Shown: positions 5,578 to 8,746 of the stretch, piece by piece
Layout of the letters: each line of letters opens with the position of its first letter
Numbering within the stretch: the first letter of the stretch is position 1
Source of the DNA: Methanobacteriota archaeon
Lineage (GTDB): Archaea > Thermoplasmatota > DTKX01 > GCA-020343715
DNA length: 8,746 bases
Assembly: GCA_030597775.1 (NCBI GenBank)
Contig: JAUVRF010000051.1
Coordinates: 1-8,746 of the forward strand
Direction of reading: 5' to 3'
The notes under the pieces: generated by a model
Told to the model about the DNA's origin: nothing
What the model saw: only the letters and a program-made list of their open reading frames with translations
The model's database searches: none
Translations under genes and position numbers: made by a program

Positions 5578-8500
5578 ATGGGACCCAACGACTTTCGAGA
5601 GCGTTTGCTAGCCTTGCTGATGGTGGCACTCATGATAGCCTCTGCATTCCCCGCCATATTGGCGATCGCGGGGGATGGAGGAGGCCCCCGACCCGTTGAC
5701 TGGTCGGGGTCCGACGACGGCCACATGTGGCCCATGTTCGCCAGGGATGCGTCCCATGCGGGTGAGGCCGACACCTTCGAGCGGGGGCTCAGCAATCCAG
5801 GTACCAAGTGGGAACGCGCCCTCCCGACCCAGGGCCTTTCAACGGTCATGGGGAACTTCACCGGTAACGTGATCGAGGAGAACTCCAGTTTCCAATGGGA
5901 CGGTCAGCTGCACTGCGCGGTGTACTCGACGCAGAACCAGCTCCATGTGGTCGAGGGCAAGGAGGGCAATGACGTCTGGTTGCTCAACCTCACCGGAACC
6001 TTCTCCGCCGCCCCGGCCCTGGGTGATGTGGACAACGACGGGAGGACGGACATCATCCTCGCCACCCGCACCGGGGTCCTGTTCTCCTACGAACCCGTCA
6101 TCCGGTGGAACGGCACGCGGTTCACCTGGTGGGGGAACAACACCCTCCGGGAGCAGATGTGGAACACCACCGCGGATCCCATCGGCGCGATAATCGCCTC
6201 CAGCCTGGTCCTCGACGACCTGAACTCGAACGGCACCGACGAGCTGCTGGTGGGTACGGCCCAGGGCGTGTTCTGCATGAACGCCCGGTACGGCGTCGAG
6301 GTCTGGAACCGCACCGTATCAGGCAACTCCATCTCCACTCCAGCGGTCTACAAGCTCGGAGCCCAGCGGAACGTGGTCGCAACCTCCCTCAACACAACGG
6401 CCTCCCCCGACGAGCTCCACGTGTACACGCTGCGGGGCACAACGGGTTCTCTAATCAGGAAGATCTCCATGGAGCTCACGGTGGTGACGGGCACGATCCT
6501 GCCGTTCATACCCTTCATGCCCTCGCCTGTGACGGCAGACCTGGACGGCCAGGACGACGGTGACGAGCTGATCATCATCCACCCCTACGAGGACTCCACA
6601 GGCCGCATCATGGTCTTCAAGGACGGGAACCTGGCATGGAACTCCATCGCTTACAACAAGAGCCTTGGCGGCTCGGGGGACCTTCACCACATCGGCATGG
6701 CCACCCCCGCGATCGCAGACCTGGAGGGCGACGGCACCCTGGATGTGGTGGTCGCCTCGTGGAAGCCCGTCATCGCACCCATCAGTAACGGGGTCTACAC
6801 CAACGTCTCCGTCTTCAAGGGCGCCACCGGTGCCCGCGGCTGGGGTACCAACATCGACGAGACGGTGGGTCCCGACCTGGAGAGGGCCCTCTCCTCCCCG
6901 GTGCTGATGGATGCGGACGAGGACGATGTCCTCGATGTACTGCTGGTCCAGTACAACGGGCGCATGAACGCCCTTTCTGGAAAGAACGGGACGCTCCTCT
7001 GGGACCTCACCACCAACGGCTACCCGGCCTCGTTTGTGACCACCTCGCCCGCAGTGGGCGACCTGGACCTTGACGGCTTCCCCGAGGTCGTGGTGAACTC
7101 CCAGGCGATAAGCTTCCTGCTGCCGGACCTTGAGATCTCCCCCGAGGACATCACCCTTACCGACCCGAAGCCCGACGAGGGCGAGCAGGTCGGCATCGAC
7201 CTTCTGGTCCACAATGTGGGCAACGACGATGCCCGGGACGTCCTGGTCTCGCTGTACGACGGCGACGAGCTGGTCGGCAATGCGACCATAGATGCCATCG
7301 TTGCGGGCTCGTCGTACTCCGCCCGGATCAACCACGAGTTCTACGGCCGGGTCGTCCACGTCCTCAAGGCGATAGTGGACCCCCTCGGCGAGATCGAGGA
7401 GCTGCGCACGGACAACAACGAGGCGGAGAAGGTCGTGACCATCGTCTCGCGGTACGGCCTGGCGATAGAGTGCGAGAACAACGAGACGATCATCGCGGGG
7501 GGCACCACCTGGCACTACTTCTGCGAGGTGACCAACCTGGGTCAGTGCGCCAACAGGATCCGGGTCACCAGCTCGGCCCCGCCACAGGGCCTGACGGTGA
7601 CGATAGATCCAGTGAGCTTCCTGCTGGGTCCCGCCGAAGGCTCCTCCGACTCCGCCACCGTGGACGTGGAGGTCAAGACGGACCACGGCGCCGCGGCCGG
7701 AGAGTACCCGATCACCATAACGGCCACCTCCCAGAACGAGACCAGGAACAACGATTCGGTCGTACTCACGACAGTGATCCTGGGCGATTACGGCATCTAC
7801 CTCTCGCCGGGAGAGGCCAGGGGCAGCGTCGCTCCAGGGGACGCCATCGTGTACAAGTTCAACGCCACCAACATCGGCAACTCCGTTGACAGCTTCAGCG
7901 TCGAGGTGATCGAGCCCAACCCCGACCCAAGCTGGGGCGTTAATGTGTTCCCGACCCAGATAAACGCCCTTGACCCCGAGGGTTCGAAGGAGATCTCCCT
8001 GTCGGTGTCGGCCCCATTCGAGGCGACCGAGGGCGAGTCCTACACGGTGTTCCTGAACGTCGAGTCCCTGAGCGAGCCCACCAGCTACGACGACGCGCGC
8101 ACGGTGACCGCCGTGGTCATCCCCGACATAGCGGTGCTCGGCATCGAGTACCAGCTGGCGGACGGGACCATCGTGGACGGGACGAACCAACGACTCGTCG
8201 CGGACGAGGACAGCACGATCGTCGCCCGCATCACCAACCTGCGTAGCAACACCGACATATCCAATCTGAGAGTGAGGTTCTCGATAGACGGCATCCACCA
8301 CGACGTGACCGTCCAGGACCTGCCCGCGGTGGGGGTGACCAGGGTTCCCTACGTCCATGCGTTCAGTACCCTGGGCACCCACGCGATCCAGGTCACGGCC
8401 GACCCCTTCGAGGTGATCTCCGATGCAGACCGGTCGAACAACAAGGCCTCCGGAACGGTGGACGTGAAGTCCAAGACGCCCATCGGCCCCTTCGAGGTCA

Positions 8501-8746
8501 CGGGCACCGTGTACATGTCCGACGGGGTGACGCCCGTGCCCAGTGCCACCGTCCGCGTTTCGGTGGAGTCCACCGCCTACTCCTTCACCGTCATCGCTGA
8601 CGGCCTCGGCAGCTACAGCGCGAGCCTGCCTGATAATGAATACTCTGACGGGGACAAGGTGGTGGTGAACGCCACCGACGGTCGCGACTACGCCGAGGAG
8701 TCGGTCTTCGCGTACTCGGAGCTGGGCGGCACCGACCTGGACCTCA
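5578..8746 (+). CDS. Large secreted multidomain protein: FG-GAP/PQQ-like propeller plus CARDB and NEW3 domains (3' end beyond window)
   Basis: I read every codon from ATG 5578 to the right edge and found no stop, giving 1056 visible residues. Residues 1-31 are a signal peptide (FRERLLALLMVALM... ending near LAIA). Residues about 100-506 hold seven propeller-type repeats beginning near 146, 209, 254, 316, 376, 440 and 490. Then follow CARDB-like 517-624 (VHNVGNDDARDV; DxxxEIEELRTDNNEA end), NEW3-like 627-738 (VTNLGQCANR), NEW3-like 740-848 (NATNIGNSVDSF), CARDB-like 850-964 (ending DADRSNNKASGTV), and a carboxypeptidase-regulatory-like sandwich from about 971 (VTGTVYMSDGVTPVPSATVRV...GSYSASLPD). 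At least 18 N-x-S/T sequons are present. There are only five Cys, three of them in the first NEW3 domain (632, 649, 657). No catalytic domain is visible. A C-terminal membrane anchor beyond the window is expected from the neighbours but unseen. Probably a cell-surface adhesion or binding protein (inference). Confidence 0.9.
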   Translation, partial: MGPNDFRERLLALLMVALMIASAFPAILAIAGDGGGPRPVDWSGSDDGHMWPMFARDASHAGEADTFERGLSNPGTKWERALPTQGLSTVMGNFTGNVIEENSSFQWDGQLHCAVYSTQNQLHVVEGKEGNDVWLLNLTGTFSAAPALGDVDNDGRTDIILATRTGVLFSYEPVIRWNGTRFTWWGNNTLREQMWNTTADPIGAIIASSLVLDDLNSNGTDELLVGTAQGVFCMNARYGVEVWNRTVSGNSISTPAVYKLGAQRNVVATSLNTTASPDELHVYTLRGTTGSLIRKISMELTVVTGTILPFIPFMPSPVTADLDGQDDGDELIIIHPYEDSTGRIMVFKDGNLAWNSIAYNKSLGGSGDLHHIGMATPAIADLEGDGTLDVVVASWKPVIAPISNGVYTNVSVFKGATGARGWGTNIDETVGPDLERALSSPVLMDADEDDVLDVLLVQYNGRMNALSGKNGTLLWDLTTNGYPASFVTTSPAVGDLDLDGFPEVVVNSQAISFLLPDLEISPEDITLTDPKPDEGEQVGIDLLVHNVGNDDARDVLVSLYDGDELVGNATIDAIVAGSSYSARINHEFYGRVVHVLKAIVDPLGEIEELRTDNNEAEKVVTIVSRYGLAIECENNETIIAGGTTWHYFCEVTNLGQCANRIRVTSSAPPQGLTVTIDPVSFLLGPAEGSSDSATVDVEVKTDHGAAAGEYPITITATSQNETRNNDSVVLTTVILGDYGIYLSPGEARGSVAPGDAIVYKFNATNIGNSVDSFSVEVIEPNPDPSWGVNVFPTQINALDPEGSKEISLSVSAPFEATEGESYTVFLNVESLSEPTSYDDARTVTAVVIPDIAVLGIEYQLADGTIVDGTNQRLVADEDSTIVARITNLRSNTDISNLRVRFSIDGIHHDVTVQDLPAVGVTRVPYVHAFSTLGTHAIQVTADPFEVISDADRSNNKASGTVDVKSKTPIGPFEVTGTVYMSDGVTPVPSATVRVSVESTAYSFTVIADGLGSYSASLPDNEYSDGDKVVVNATDGRDYAEESVFAYSELGGTDLDL
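6013..7095 (+). repeat. Seven propeller-type protein repeats (FG-GAP/VCBS-like)
   Basis: Each unit follows the pattern (S/A)-P-A-x-x-D-(x)D-x-D-G-x-x-(D/E)-(I/V/L)3, usually followed by a strand and then a Trp that precedes the next unit. Asp-rich calcium-type loops occur at residues 150-158 (DVDNDGRTD), 214-222 (DLNSNGTDE), 321-330 (DLDGQDDGDE), 381-389 (DLEGDGTLD), 445-453 (DADEDDVLD) and 495-503 (DLDLDGFPE). The unit near 254-270 (STPAVYKLGAQRNVVAT) keeps the strands but has lost the acidic loop. Seven units spaced about 46-64 residues suggest one seven-bladed beta-propeller. The repeats are divergent at DNA level, so recent duplication is unlikely. Confidence 0.75.

Noticed and set aside
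5423..5611. A small + strand frame in the gap before the large surface gene
   Set aside because: It overlaps the TATA box, ribosome site and first codons of the 5578 gene in another frame, with no ribosome site of its own and no recognisable product.
6451..8382. A 643-codon open frame on the - strand, antisense to the large surface-protein gene
   Set aside because: Its product is a V/G/H/D-rich string without domain, signal or motif, as expected from the complement of GC-rich codons. The + strand frame over the same bases has a start with TATA box and ribosome site and recognisable domains.

Overview
The window looks like a chromosomal segment of a GC-rich archaeon, most plausibly a Thermoplasmatota-type euryarchaeon; the phylum is an inference and the domain call is firmer. 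The archaeal signs are a stand-alone GMP synthase ATPase subunit with no fused glutaminase, TATA boxes placed about 25 bp before start codons with no room for a leader (leaderless genes), and N-glycosylation-sequon-rich surface proteins built from NEW3/CARDB-type beta-sandwich domains. I see no tRNA, rRNA, CRISPR array, insertion sequence or phage gene. No gene-free stretch exceeds about 205 bases.

Layout from left to right. At 1-107 is the C-terminal end of an unidentified + strand gene, whose stop overlaps convergently with an aldehyde-dehydrogenase-superfamily gene on the - strand (101-1687). That protein keeps the family scaffold, but the catalytic cysteine position is proline. A divergent intergenic region of about 205 bp follows. 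It leads into a + strand gene (1892-3085) for a signal-peptide-bearing, single-pass membrane protein with eight N-glycosylation sequons. This gene meets, 13 bp away and convergently, a - strand purine operon, purE then guaAb (4534 down to 3099), joined by a one-base TGATG stop/start overlap. A second divergent region (4535-4664) leads to another single-pass surface protein (4665-5402). After 175 bp comes a long gene starting at 5578 that stays open to the right edge (1056 codons visible). It encodes a large secreted protein with a signal peptide, seven FG-GAP/PQQ-like propeller repeats (six with Asp-rich calcium-type loops), then CARDB, NEW3, NEW3, CARDB and a carboxypeptidase-regulatory-like domain.

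Functionally the window has two themes. One is housekeeping purine synthesis: PurE for the AIR-to-CAIR carboxylation step and GuaAb for XMP to GMP. The other is a set of three independently promoted cell-surface proteins that share architecture (signal peptide, glycosylated beta-sandwich ectodomain and, in the two complete ones, one C-terminal membrane anchor with a charged cytoplasmic tail). The most unusual items are the cysteine-less aldehyde dehydrogenase homologue and the large propeller/CARDB/NEW3 surface protein. I did not find convincing evidence of a new defence system or mobile element.
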